DNA of 64,000 nucleotides, taken from Verrucomicrobiales bacterium (GTDB lineage: Bacteria > Verrucomicrobiota > Verrucomicrobiia > Limisphaerales > J093). The position numbers and the translations under genes were made by a program. The notes under the pieces were generated by a model. It was not told the DNA's origin, ran no database searches, and saw only the letters and a list, made by a program, of their open reading frames with translations. The stretch is taken from the NCBI GenBank assembly GCA_015075445.1, contig JABTUJ010000026.1, positions 1-64,000 of the forward strand, written 5' to 3'. Position 1 is the first letter of the stretch; every line of letters begins with the position of its first letter. Shown here piece by piece: positions 1 to 8,891 of the stretch.

Positions 1-218
1 CGGGGCTGCTCGTGTTCCTCGGGATCGGGCTGGCTTTGGTGATCGCCGGGCGCCGTCTGCTGGAGTATCCAGCGGGTTGGGCCGGCGCGTTGATTCTCGC
101 CATTGAAGCGGCGGTCACGCTTTCCATCGGCCTGACACTGGCGCTGTTGTTTTTGGGCGGACGGCCGGCAGCGGGCGATCCGGCTCAAACAGCGACCCAC
201 CCGAATGAACCCGAATAG
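1..218 (+). CDS. mrpB: C-terminal end of MrpB/MnhB-type antiporter subunit (partial)
   Basis: The frame is open from the first base of the window and ends at 218, so the gene starts upstream. The visible 70 or so residues hold two hydrophobic stretches, as expected for the end of an MrpB subunit of the multisubunit cation/proton antiporter, followed by a short polar tail. The assignment rests mostly on position: it lies 64 bases upstream of an MrpC-like gene and three MrpD-like genes on the same strand, the usual B-C-D order. The protein would sit in the inner membrane. The sequence alone is too short for certainty. Confidence 0.55.
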   Translation, partial: GLLVFLGIGLALVIAGRRLLEYPAGWAGALILAIEAAVTLSIGLTLALLFLGGRPAAGDPAQTATHPNEPE

Positions 219-282
219 ACATCCATCGCAAGCTTTGGACAACCTTCGGTTTGCGGCTTTCGAGCCTCCGAGCTGACTCCCC

Positions 283-591
283 ATGACCGCGCCCGCTCTG
301 TACGCCCTTGCCGGCATCGCGCTGTTTGGCCTCGGACTGCACGCGCTGATCGCGCGGGCGCATCTGGTGGCGAAGATTCTCGCGCTGAACGTCATGGGCG
401 CCGGGGTGTTCATGTTTTTGATCGCCGTGGCGGCGCGTGGCGAGATCCCCGATCCGGTGCCGCACGCGCTGGTGCTCACGGGCATCGTGGTGGCGGTGTC
501 GGCGACGGCGCTGGCACTGGCGCTGGCGCTGCGGGTGCGTGCGGCTGGGGGGCGGGCCGAGTTGCCGGAGCAGGAGTCTCCCGACGCATGA
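283..591 (+). CDS. mrpC: MrpC/NuoK-like antiporter subunit
   Basis: This 102-residue protein has three transmembrane segments (about residues 4-22, 28-50 and 62-86) and the MrpC-typical stretch PDPVPHALVLTGIVV before the third helix. MrpC is homologous to complex I subunit NuoK and is a small membrane subunit of Mrp-type cation/proton antiporters. The length matches the family (100-120 residues). Its stop overlaps the start of the next gene as ATGA at 588-591, so the two are probably translationally coupled. No clear Shine-Dalgarno sequence is visible. Whether the complex exchanges Na+ for H+ or serves a hydrogenase-like module cannot be decided here. Confidence 0.85.
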   Translation: MTAPALYALAGIALFGLGLHALIARAHLVAKILALNVMGAGVFMFLIAVAARGEIPDPVPHALVLTGIVVAVSATALALALALRVRAAGGRAELPEQESPDA

Positions 592-2150
592 CCGACGCCG
601 CGGACACACCCTTCATGGTCGGCGTGATCGCGCTGCCGTTGGCGGGGGCGGTGGCCGCGTTTGTGTGGCCGCGCCGGGCGCCGGCGGTGGGGCTGTGCGT
701 GGCGGGGTTGGTGTGGATTCCGGTCCTCGGAATGCTGATCCAACTCGTCTCGCACGGCGTGCAGCACCATGAACTGGGCGGCTGGGCGGCGCCGCTGGGC
801 ATCGCGTTGCGTGCGGACGGACTCAGCGTGTTGCTGGTGCTGATGGTGGCACTGGTGGGGGGGACGGTAAGCGGGTACGCAGCGGGGTACTTTGGGGAGG
901 TGCGGAGATCGACCTCGCCCTCGTTCTCGTCCTCGCCGCCGGGAGGGGATGGGGAAGGCAGCGAGGACGGGGGCCGGGCGCATGCGCGGGCGTGTTTCTG
1001 GCCCTTGTGGCTGTTCCTCTGGGCGGCGCTGAACGCGTTGTTGCTTTCGCGCGACCTGTTCAACCTGTACGTCACGCTCGAACTGCTGGGCCTGTCTGCG
1101 GTGGCGTTGGTGGCGCTGGCGGACGCGCCCGTGGCGCTGGGCGCGGCGATGCGTTACCTGCTGGTGAGTTTGCTGGGCTCGCTGGCCTTTCTGCTCGGGG
1201 TGGCGCTGGTGTATGCAGCCTACGGGACACTCGACCTGCCTTTGCTGAAAGCGGCGCTGGGCGGGCCGGTCGCGCCGGTCGCGCCGGTCGCGCTGGGTTT
1301 GATGACGGCGGGTCTGCTGATGAAGACGGCGCTGTTTCCGCTCCACTTCTGGCTGCCGCCCGCGCACGCCAACGCGCCGGCGCCGGTCAGCGCGCTGCTG
1401 TCGGCGCTGGTGGTGAAAGCGTCGTTCTACGTGCTGCTACGACTCTGGTTCGAGGCGTTCGCGGGCGCGGCCACGGGCGCGGCGATGGATTTCCTGGGCG
1501 TCCTGGGTGCGGCGGCGGTGTTGTGGGGTTCGTATCAGGCCCTGTGCCAGTCGCGGCTCAAACTGCTCGTCGCCTATTCTACCGTGGCGCAACTGGGCTA
1601 CCTGTTTCTGCTCTTTCCGTTGAGCGGCGCGGCGGCGGGCGGATTCACCGCGTGGGCAGGCGGTCTCTATTTCGTCCTCGCGCACGCGTGCGCCAAGGCG
1701 GTGATGTTTCTCAGTGCCGGCAGCCTGATGCGGGCCGCCGGGCACGACCGCCTGGCCGGGCTTGGTGAAACGGTGCGCGCGATGCCGGTGACCGCCTTCG
1801 CGTTCGCGCTGGCGGCGGTCAGCATCATCGGGCTGCCGCCCAGCGGCGGGTTCATCGCCAAGTGGCTGCTGTTGAATGCCGCCCTGGGCGACGCCCAATG
1901 GTGGTGGGTGGGGGTCATGGCGGCGGGCACCGGGATGGCCGCGGCCTACGCGCTGCGGGTGCTGCGGCTGCCGTTCGTGGGGACCGCGTCCCTGCCGCCG
2001 GTGCGCCGCGTGCCGCGTTCGATGGAATGGACGACGCTGGGGCTGGCGCTGGCGACGTTGGGGCTGGGCTTCACGGCGGCGCCGCTGCTCGAGTGGCTGC
2101 GCGTGGGGGCCCCGGTGGGCGGGCCCGGGTTGGTGGGAGGGCAGCCATGA
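588..2150 (+). CDS. mrpD: MrpD/NuoN-type proton-translocating antiporter subunit, first copy
   Basis: This is a 520-residue polytopic membrane protein of the complex I ND2/4/5 and MrpD family. The conserved central motif is intact: a Lys in LLMKTALFPLHFWLP, then APAPVSALLSALVVKASFY, which carries the second functional Lys of the proton path. It starts at an ATG overlapping the mrpC stop and ends at a TGA overlapping the next mrpD-like start (ATGA at 2147-2150), so three genes are read in series. Residues about 104-130 are a hydrophilic Ser/Pro/Gly-rich segment not expected in this family; they correspond to an in-frame insertion at about 900-987. Function inferred: ion translocation in the inner membrane. 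Confidence 0.88.
   Translation: MTDAADTPFMVGVIALPLAGAVAAFVWPRRAPAVGLCVAGLVWIPVLGMLIQLVSHGVQHHELGGWAAPLGIALRADGLSVLLVLMVALVGGTVSGYAAGYFGEVRRSTSPSFSSSPPGGDGEGSEDGGRAHARACFWPLWLFLWAALNALLLSRDLFNLYVTLELLGLSAVALVALADAPVALGAAMRYLLVSLLGSLAFLLGVALVYAAYGTLDLPLLKAALGGPVAPVAPVALGLMTAGLLMKTALFPLHFWLPPAHANAPAPVSALLSALVVKASFYVLLRLWFEAFAGAATGAAMDFLGVLGAAAVLWGSYQALCQSRLKLLVAYSTVAQLGYLFLLFPLSGAAAGGFTAWAGGLYFVLAHACAKAVMFLSAGSLMRAAGHDRLAGLGETVRAMPVTAFAFALAAVSIIGLPPSGGFIAKWLLLNAALGDAQWWWVGVMAAGTGMAAAYALRVLRLPFVGTASLPPVRRVPRSMEWTTLGLALATLGLGFTAAPLLEWLRVGAPVGGPGLVGGQP
900..987 (+). repeat. in-frame palindromic insertion inside the first mrpD
   Basis: A stretch of roughly 85 bases interrupts the conserved junction between two helices of MrpD. 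It contains near-complementary arms (TCGTCCTCGCCGCC at about 930-945 against GGCAGCGAGGACGG at 956-970) around a purine-rich centre, so it can form a hairpin. It codes for a low-complexity Ser/Pro/Gly/Glu loop and keeps the frame. The hydrophobic sequence resumes immediately afterwards. It resembles other short palindromic elements that enter coding sequence in frame. Confidence 0.5.
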
Positions 2151-3646
2151 ACTTTGATTCCTGGGTGCTGGTGCTGATCCTGCTCAGTTCGCTGGTGCCG
2201 GCGGTGGTGATCTTTTTGCTGCCGGAGGAGAGCCGTCGCTGGCGCACCGCCATCAATCTGGGCGGCGCCGGTATGAAGCTGGTGCTCGTGGGGGTGGTCG
2301 TGTGGGGCGTCTATCACGAGCACACCTACTCGGTGAGCCTGGCGCTTCTGCCGGGCCTGGCCCTCCTGCTGCGGGTGGACGCGCTCTCGATGCTCTTCGC
2401 CACCTTGTCGGCGTTGCTTTGGTTCCTGACCACGGTCTATGCGGTGGGCTATCTGGAAGGCTCGCCGCGCCGGCGCCGGTTCTTTGGGTTCTTCAGTCTG
2501 TGTGTCACCGCGACGATTGGCATCGCGCTCTCCGGCAACCTGGTCACGTTCCTGATCTTCTACGAACTGCTGACCCTGTCGACCTATCCGTTGGTCGTGC
2601 ATCGCGGCACCGAGAAGTCCCTGCGCGCGGGCGGGGTGTATCTCGCCTACACCCTCGGCGGGGGGCTGACGCTGACGCTGGCCATCGCATGGCTGCAAGC
2701 GCTGGCCGGCCCGGTGAACTTCACCACGGGCGGCGCGCTTCACCACATTGCCGACGCACACGCCCCGGCGTTGCGATGGGTATTCGCGCTGATGATCCTC
2801 GGCCTGGGCGTGAAGGCCGCGCTTGTGCCGCTGCACGGCTGGCTGCCCCAGGCGATGGTCGCGCCCGCGCCGGTCAGCGCGCTGCTGCACGCCGTGGCGG
2901 TGGTGAAGGCGGGGGCGTTCGGCATCGTGCGGGTGGTGTATGACGTGTATGGGGTGAAACTGGCTTCGCAGATCGGCGCCATGCCATGGCTCGCGGCGGC
3001 GGCGGCGGTGACGATCCTCTATGGGTCGCTGCGCGCGTTGTCGCAGGACGATCTGAAGAAGCGGCTGGCCTTCTCGACCGTCAGCCAGGTGTCCTACATC
3101 GTGCTGGGGGTGGCGATCTTCGGTCCGGTGGCCTCCGTCGGAGGAACGGTTCATCTGGTGCACCAGGGTTTCATGAAGATCACCCTGTTTTTCTGCGCGG
3201 GCAGTTTCGCCGAGACCTTGGGCGTTCATCGCGTGAGCGAGCTGGACGGCGTGGGCCGGCGCATGCCCTGGACGATGGCGGCCTTCACTATCGGCGCGCT
3301 GGGCATGATCGGGGTACCGCCGCTGGCTGGCTTCATCACCAAGTGGTATCTGGGCACGGGGGCTTGGGAAGCAGGCCAGCCGTGGGTCATCGCCGTGCTG
3401 GCGGCCAGCAGCCTGTTGAACGCCGCGTACTTCCTGCCGGTGATCCACGCCGGTTGGTTCAAGCCCCCGGCCGGCCCCTGGCCGACGCAACACGTTCCCG
3501 CCGGCGCGCGCGGCGAGACGCACTGGATGCTGCTCGGGCCGTCCCTGGTGACCGCGGCGCTGGTGGTGGTGATCGGCCTGCTGGCCAACGCGCCCTTCAC
3601 GCCACTGGAATGGGCGCGGCTTCTGGTGGCGCGCGAGTATGAGTGA
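2147..3646 (+). CDS. MrpD/NuoL-type proton-translocating antiporter subunit, second copy
   Basis: This 499-residue membrane protein belongs to the same ND2/4/5 and MrpD family as its neighbours. It keeps the core: LGLGVKAALVPLHGWLPQA and then APAPVSALLHAVAVVKAG, with the conserved Lys, His and second Lys of the ion path. The start is the ATG overlapping the previous stop. It has about 13-14 predicted helices and shows no disruption. Several MrpD-type subunits in a row with MrpB and MrpC occur in Mrp-like modules of anaerobes and chemolithotrophs, where they can replace or supplement the classical MrpA/D pair. Ion specificity is not visible from sequence. Confidence 0.85.
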   Translation: MNFDSWVLVLILLSSLVPAVVIFLLPEESRRWRTAINLGGAGMKLVLVGVVVWGVYHEHTYSVSLALLPGLALLLRVDALSMLFATLSALLWFLTTVYAVGYLEGSPRRRRFFGFFSLCVTATIGIALSGNLVTFLIFYELLTLSTYPLVVHRGTEKSLRAGGVYLAYTLGGGLTLTLAIAWLQALAGPVNFTTGGALHHIADAHAPALRWVFALMILGLGVKAALVPLHGWLPQAMVAPAPVSALLHAVAVVKAGAFGIVRVVYDVYGVKLASQIGAMPWLAAAAAVTILYGSLRALSQDDLKKRLAFSTVSQVSYIVLGVAIFGPVASVGGTVHLVHQGFMKITLFFCAGSFAETLGVHRVSELDGVGRRMPWTMAAFTIGALGMIGVPPLAGFITKWYLGTGAWEAGQPWVIAVLAASSLLNAAYFLPVIHAGWFKPPAGPWPTQHVPAGARGETHWMLLGPSLVTAALVVVIGLLANAPFTPLEWARLLVAREYE

Positions 3647-3794
3647 ACCGCACGTGATCTGCCGAAGCGTGCAAGGCGATGGGTGAACGGAATTCGAAAT
3701 CCGAACCGGCAGCGTCCGAGGCGCCCTGGGGTCCCGGCGCGTATGGCGCGCAACGCCTCGCGCGGTGCCGTGGAGGGTCTGACCGCATGCAGCC

Positions 3795-5528
3795 ATGACC
3801 GGCCTTCACCCACTGACCCTGCCCCTCGCCGCCGCCGCGCCGCTGCTGCTGGCGATGCTGTGGCCGGCGCGCGCGTGCCGCGCGGCCACGGTGTGGCTGA
3901 CGCCCGGGGCGGCGTTGCCGGCGTTGCTGGTGGCGCTGCTCATGCCGGAGGGCGCCACCGTCGAAGGGCGCTGGCTGCTCTTGGGCGCCCGCTTTGGTCT
4001 GGACGGGACCGGGCAGACGTTCCTGTTCTTCACGGCGCTGTTGTGGGGCGTCGGGGCGGTGTTTGGGCGGTCGTACCTGGCCCGGGATGCCACCCGAGAC
4101 CGGTTCTTCCTGTTCTACCTGCTGGCCATGGCGGGGAACTTCGGCCTGATCATGGCCTTCGACGCGCCCGTCTTCTACTGCTGCTTCGCGTTGATGAGCT
4201 TTGCCTCCTACGGGTTGGTGATCCACAACGGCGACGCCGAGGCGCTGCGCGCCGGGCGCATTTACATCTACCTGGTTGTGCTCGGCGAAGTCCTCCTGTT
4301 CGCCGCGCTGGTCACGATCGTCGGCGCCACCGGTTCGACGCGGCTGCCGGTCGCGGCCGACGCCCCGCTGCGTCCTCTGACCGTCGGTCTGGCGGTGGCG
4401 GACGGTGACTGGCGGCGGCCTGCTGCTGCCAAAATGTGTGGCTACGCCCTGGCGCAGGTCCGGTGCGCCACGCCTACCAGCGCGGTGTTGAGCGGGGCCA
4501 TGATCAAGGCGGGGGTGATCGGCTGGCTGCGTTTCCTGCCGTGGGGCCAGACGCCCCAGCCGGCCTGGGGGAGTCTGCTGCTCCTGCTGGGTCTGGCCGG
4601 CGCGTTCTTTGGCGTCGTGGTCGGTCTGACGCAGCGCAATCCCAAGACGGTGCTGGCGTATTCCAGCATCAGCCAGATGGGCCTCATCACGCTCGCGCTG
4701 GGCGCCGGGCTCGTGGCGCCGGAGCACTGGCCCGCGGCGCAGACCGCCGTGCTGCTCTATGCGCTGCATCACGGACTGGCCAAGGGCGCGCTTTTTCTCG
4801 GCGTGGGTGTGGCGCAGGCGACGGGCGCGCACGGACGGGGGTGGACGGTTGCGGGACTGCTGCTGCCCGCGCTGGCGCTTGCGGGTGCACCGTGGACGAG
4901 CGGCGCCATCGCCAAGTCCGCGCTCAAGGCCGGCCTCGGTGCGCTACCGGGCGCGTGGGCCGAGTGGCTGGCGGTGCTGCTGCCGGTGTCAGCGGTGGGC
5001 ACGACGTTGCTGATGGCCCGGTTTCTGGTCCTGGTCTGGCCCCGGGAATCGGGCCGGGGCCATCTCACCGCGGGGATGGCTCTGCCGTGGCTGGGGCTGC
5101 GCGGCGCAGTGGCAGTGCCACTCGTGGGGTGGCCGTCGGCGGTGGGCCGGGAAGGGACAACTTTCGACACGTCCAAGGCTTGGTCCTCCGCGTGGCCGGT
5201 GCTGGCCGGCGCACTCGTTGGCTGGGTCGCCTGGAAATGGGGCGCTCCCCGGGCGCGCCTGCCGGTGATTCCTGCCGGCGACCTGCTGGCCGTGGTGGAG
5301 CGAGTCAGCCATTCACTGCGTTCGCACCTGTCCCGCCGGGGCTTTGGCAGGGTGTGGACGCGGGCCGTTGGCGGAGCGGCCGCGGCGCTTCGACGGGCAG
5401 CGGGCAACCTCGAGGCGACCTTGCCTGAGCGCCGCTGCGGGCGCAGTTTGCAGCGCTGGCCGGTGGCCGGGGGTGTCTTCCTGCTTCTGATCGTGGTGCT
5501 AGCCCTGCTTCTGACGCCGTTGCGGTAG
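3795..5528 (+). CDS. MrpD-like subunit, third copy, with a disturbed core segment
   Basis: This 577-residue protein has the family fold. The stretch TSAVLSGAMIKAGVIGWLRF (residues 230-250) and the downstream helices are clear, and it ends with a basic amphipathic region plus a last hydrophobic helix. Upstream of that motif, about residues 196-229, the sequence no longer resembles the family. Both neighbouring paralogues have a PLHxWLP stretch there with a Lys and His of the ion path; here it reads as polar, Arg-rich sequence. In the next frame, LLL and K-C remnants are visible. Indels probably damaged or rearranged this stretch while keeping the ORF open. It lies 148 bases after the previous gene. 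Confidence 0.75.
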   Translation: MTGLHPLTLPLAAAAPLLLAMLWPARACRAATVWLTPGAALPALLVALLMPEGATVEGRWLLLGARFGLDGTGQTFLFFTALLWGVGAVFGRSYLARDATRDRFFLFYLLAMAGNFGLIMAFDAPVFYCCFALMSFASYGLVIHNGDAEALRAGRIYIYLVVLGEVLLFAALVTIVGATGSTRLPVAADAPLRPLTVGLAVADGDWRRPAAAKMCGYALAQVRCATPTSAVLSGAMIKAGVIGWLRFLPWGQTPQPAWGSLLLLLGLAGAFFGVVVGLTQRNPKTVLAYSSISQMGLITLALGAGLVAPEHWPAAQTAVLLYALHHGLAKGALFLGVGVAQATGAHGRGWTVAGLLLPALALAGAPWTSGAIAKSALKAGLGALPGAWAEWLAVLLPVSAVGTTLLMARFLVLVWPRESGRGHLTAGMALPWLGLRGAVAVPLVGWPSAVGREGTTFDTSKAWSSAWPVLAGALVGWVAWKWGAPRARLPVIPAGDLLAVVERVSHSLRSHLSRRGFGRVWTRAVGGAAAALRRAAGNLEATLPERRCGRSLQRWPVAGGVFLLLIVVLALLLTPLR

Positions 5529-6015
5529 CGATCCACCCCACGACTTGGACCCCCGCCGAGTCTGAGGCCACACAGCAAGCGAGCCCGGCGACAACCCGGT
5601 CCCGGCTGCGCAGGCCCACGCGCCAGCGGCCGAGGCCCGGCCGGCCGGCTCCGGGCCGGGGCTCACGCCACGGCGTGACCCTCCACGTGCGGCTTGTGGT
5701 TGCGCCTGCGACAAATGGTTGCATCCTGAGGGCCGACTCCGCAGGGGGCGCTTCAGTGCGCCTGGTGGCCAAGGCGACGGCCCATCCGCGCGAGGCGTCC
5801 TGGTCAGGAACCTGAAGGGCTGATCTTTGAACGGTGGGACGCCCTGCAAGGGCTGGCGCCGATGGTCTCGGCGACCTCCGCACCTGGTGGACGCCGCGGT
5901 CTGTGGTCCCCGCCGACGACCCAGGGAACGCGTGGCTCCTCCGGTTCCACGTGGTTTGGGAAACGATGAAGGGATTCAAACGGATACGTTGCTTGTCGAT
6001 GAAGGAAGCGAAGCC
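5529..6015 (+). other. 487-base intergenic region with short palindromes
   Basis: No convincing gene is seen. The stretch is very GC-rich. It contains a perfect 7-base stem (TCACGCC-AC-GGCGTGA) at about 5663-5678 and a GGCCCGG/CCGGGCC inverted pair just before it, which may form a hairpin behind the antiporter genes. A GAAGGAAG run at 6001-6008 serves as ribosome-binding site for the ATPase at 6016. Small ORFs here lack family resemblance and were not called. Confidence 0.5.
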
Positions 6016-8736
6016 ATGAGTCAGACAGCGAACCCTCCTTTCCAGATCAACAGCCCGCACGCGCTGGCAGCGGACGAGGTCCTGCGGAAGCTCGACAGCC
6101 AGGCAGTCGGCCTGAGCCGCGACGAAGCGGCCAAACGCCTGAAGGCCGTCGGCCCCAACCGCCTGCCGGCGACGCCCAAGGAGGGACTGCTCAAGCGGTT
6201 CTTCAAGCATTTCCACGATCTCCTCATTTACATTCTGCTGGCGGCGGCGGTCATCACCGCGCTGATGGCGCACTGGGTGGACACGGGGGTGATTCTGGGC
6301 GTGGTGCTTATCAACGCCATCATCGGCGTCATCCAGGAAGGCAAGGCCGAGCGGGCGCTGGAAGGCATCCGCAAGATGCTCTCACTCCATGCGCATGCCC
6401 GTCGCGACGGTGAATGGGCGGAACTGCCGGCCGACGATCTGGTGCCGGGCGACATCGTGCGGTTGCGCTCGGGCGACCGCGTGCCGGCGGACTTGCGGCT
6501 GATCGAGACCACCAACCTGAGGATCGAGGAATCCGCGTTGACGGGCGAGTCGGTGCCCTCGGAAAAGCGCACCGATCCGGTCGCGGCGGACGCCGGAGTG
6601 GGGGATCGCCACGGCATGGCGTATTCGGGGACGATGGTCGCTGCCGGCCGCGGCGTGGGGGTGGTGACGACCACGGGCATTGCCACCGAACTGGGCCGCA
6701 TCAACAAGATGATCGCCGACGTGCAGACGCTGGCCACACCGCTCACCAAACAGATGAACCGCTTCGGGAGACTCCTCTCGGTGGTCATCGTCGGCATGGC
6801 CGGGGTGATGTTCATCCTCGGCCGGTGGCTGCACGGGTTCTCGCTCAACGAGGTCTTCCTGGCCGCGATCGGGTTCGCGGTGGCCGCCATCCCGGAGGGG
6901 TTGCCCGCCATCCTCACCATCACGCTGGCGCTGGGCGTCCAACGCATGGCGCGGCGCAACGCCATCACGCGGAAGCTCAAGGCCGTCGAAACGCTCGGAT
7001 CGGTCACGGTGATTTGCTCGGACAAGACGGGCACGCTGACGAAGAACGAAATGACTGCCCGCCACGTGGTCACCCGCGCCGGGCGTTACCAGGTTGCCGG
7101 CACGGGTTACCGGCCCGAGGGCGCGATCACCCGCCACGACCGGGAGGCGACCCTCGACCAAGACGCGGACTTGCGGGTGCTCGTGGAAGCCCTGGCGGTG
7201 GCCAACGACTCGGACATCGTCGAGGAGGACGGCCAGTGGCGGGTGGTAGGGGAGCCGACCGAGGGCGCGCTGCGGGCCCTGGGGCGCAAGAGCGGGTTCG
7301 CGGGCGACGATTACCGGCGTGTGGCGGTGGTCCCCTTTGAGTCGGAGAACAAGTTCATGGCCACGTTGAACCGTTGCCCGGACGGGGCGACGCGCCTCTT
7401 TCTCAAGGGCGCACCGGACCGTTTGCTGGACCGTTGCCCGCAACAGCGAGGGGCGGATGGCGCCAGCGAACCGCTGGACCGCAAATTCTGGGAGGAACAG
7501 ATCGAGGCCCTGAGCCAATCGGGCTTGCGCGTGCTGGCGGCGGCGGCGCGTGAGGCGGACGCGGCCCAGACAGAACTGACCTTGGACGACCTGCGGGAGT
7601 TGGTGTTTCTGGGCCTGGTCGGCATCATCGATCCGCCGCGACCGGAGGCGATCCAGGCCATCCAGCTCTGTCAACAGGCGGGCATTCGCGTGAAGATGAT
7701 CACCGGCGACCACGCCGGCACCGCCAAAGCCATCGGCAAGGAAATGGGGATTGGCGACGGCCGGCACGCGCTGACCGGGGCGGAACTCGAGGCGGCCTCC
7801 GACGAAGACCTGCGCCGTCTGGTGCGGGACAACGATGTGTTTGCGCGCACAAGTCCCGAACACAAGCTGCGGCTGGTGCAGGCGTTGCAGGCCAACGGCG
7901 AGGTGGTGGCCATGACTGGCGACGGCGTGAACGACGCGCCCGCCCTGAAGCGCGCCGACGTGGGCGTGGCGATGGGCATCAAGGGCACGGAAGCCACCAA
8001 GGAGGCTGCCGACATCGTGCTGGCGGACGACAATTTCCAGTCCATTGAGCGCGCGGTCGAGGAGGGGCGCACGATCTACGACAACCTCCGCAAGGCCATC
8101 CTGTTCATTTTGCCCACGAACGGCGCGCAAGGGATGGTCATCCTGGTGTCGGTGGTGTTTGGCCTGCTGTTGCCGCTCACGCCGGTGCAAATCCTCTGGG
8201 TCAACATGGTCATCGCCGTGACGCTGGCGCTGGCCCTGGCGTTCGAACCGGCCGAACCGGGCGTGATGCGGCGGCCGCCACGCGACCCCGGCGCGCCGAT
8301 GCTCGACGGCCTGTTCCTCTGGCGGATCGCGATGGTTTCGCTGCTCATTGGCGGCGCCACGCTGACGGCGTTCAAGATCGAACTGCGACTGGGGATGTCG
8401 CTCGAACTGGCGCGCACCATGGGGGTGAACACCCTGGTCTTCGGGCAGGTGTTTTACCTGTTCAACTGCCGGTTTCTGCGCGAGTCGAGCCTGCGACCGG
8501 GACTGCTGTTCACCAACCGCGCGGCGTGGGTGGCGGTGGGCGTGCTCGTGCTGCTGCAACTGACGTTTGTCTATGCGCCCTTCATGCACACGTGGTTCCA
8601 GACCGTGCCGCTGGAATTGCGCCATTGGCTGGTGCCGGTGGGCATCGGCCTGGGCGTCTTTCTGCTCGTCGAGCTGGAGAAGGCCGTCTTCCGCCGGATG
8701 CCACCGGCGTCCCACCGGCGCCGGTCAGGGCGCTGA
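6016..8736 (+). CDS. P-type cation-transporting ATPase (P2 type, Ca2+-ATPase/CtpF-like)
   Basis: This 906-residue P-type ATPase has the full domain order: N-terminal cation-ATPase domain, actuator loop with LTGES, M4 with PEGLP, phosphorylation site DKTGT with Asp336, nucleotide-binding domain with KGAPD, hinge TGDGVNDAP, and six C-terminal helices. The ATG at 6016 is preferred because GAAGGAAG lies just upstream and the protein then begins like the family. M4 is that of Ca2+-type pumps, but M6 reads NMVIAVTLALALAFEP and lacks the Asp that coordinates Ca2+ in SERCA. In that respect it resembles mycobacterial CtpF-like pumps, so the transported ion is uncertain. It stands alone on the + strand. 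Confidence 0.9.
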   Translation: MSQTANPPFQINSPHALAADEVLRKLDSQAVGLSRDEAAKRLKAVGPNRLPATPKEGLLKRFFKHFHDLLIYILLAAAVITALMAHWVDTGVILGVVLINAIIGVIQEGKAERALEGIRKMLSLHAHARRDGEWAELPADDLVPGDIVRLRSGDRVPADLRLIETTNLRIEESALTGESVPSEKRTDPVAADAGVGDRHGMAYSGTMVAAGRGVGVVTTTGIATELGRINKMIADVQTLATPLTKQMNRFGRLLSVVIVGMAGVMFILGRWLHGFSLNEVFLAAIGFAVAAIPEGLPAILTITLALGVQRMARRNAITRKLKAVETLGSVTVICSDKTGTLTKNEMTARHVVTRAGRYQVAGTGYRPEGAITRHDREATLDQDADLRVLVEALAVANDSDIVEEDGQWRVVGEPTEGALRALGRKSGFAGDDYRRVAVVPFESENKFMATLNRCPDGATRLFLKGAPDRLLDRCPQQRGADGASEPLDRKFWEEQIEALSQSGLRVLAAAAREADAAQTELTLDDLRELVFLGLVGIIDPPRPEAIQAIQLCQQAGIRVKMITGDHAGTAKAIGKEMGIGDGRHALTGAELEAASDEDLRRLVRDNDVFARTSPEHKLRLVQALQANGEVVAMTGDGVNDAPALKRADVGVAMGIKGTEATKEAADIVLADDNFQSIERAVEEGRTIYDNLRKAILFILPTNGAQGMVILVSVVFGLLLPLTPVQILWVNMVIAVTLALALAFEPAEPGVMRRPPRDPGAPMLDGLFLWRIAMVSLLIGGATLTAFKIELRLGMSLELARTMGVNTLVFGQVFYLFNCRFLRESSLRPGLLFTNRAAWVAVGVLVLLQLTFVYAPFMHTWFQTVPLELRHWLVPVGIGLGVFLLVELEKAVFRRMPPASHRRRSGR

Positions 8737-8786
8737 TCACGGCGTGGGAGTGGATGTTCATCCGCTCCAGCGCCGGCTGCAGCTTG

Positions 8787-8810
8787 TGAACCCGCCAGGG
8801 TTTGGGTTCA
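8787..8810. repeat. short hairpin TGAACCC...GGGTTCA
   Basis: A perfect 7-base inverted repeat with a 10-base loop lies between the ATPase and the peptidase gene. There is no U-run, so it is not a standard intrinsic terminator. The same TGAACC/GGTTCA arms recur at 14850-15273, 17506-17536 and 55372-55439. Confidence 0.45.
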
Positions 8811-8891
8811 TGACGCCCAGGGTTTTTCTGGGGAGACCCGGTGGCGACGCAGGGGGGCCCTTGACCCCGCCGACAGCCCGTCCCAGTCTCC

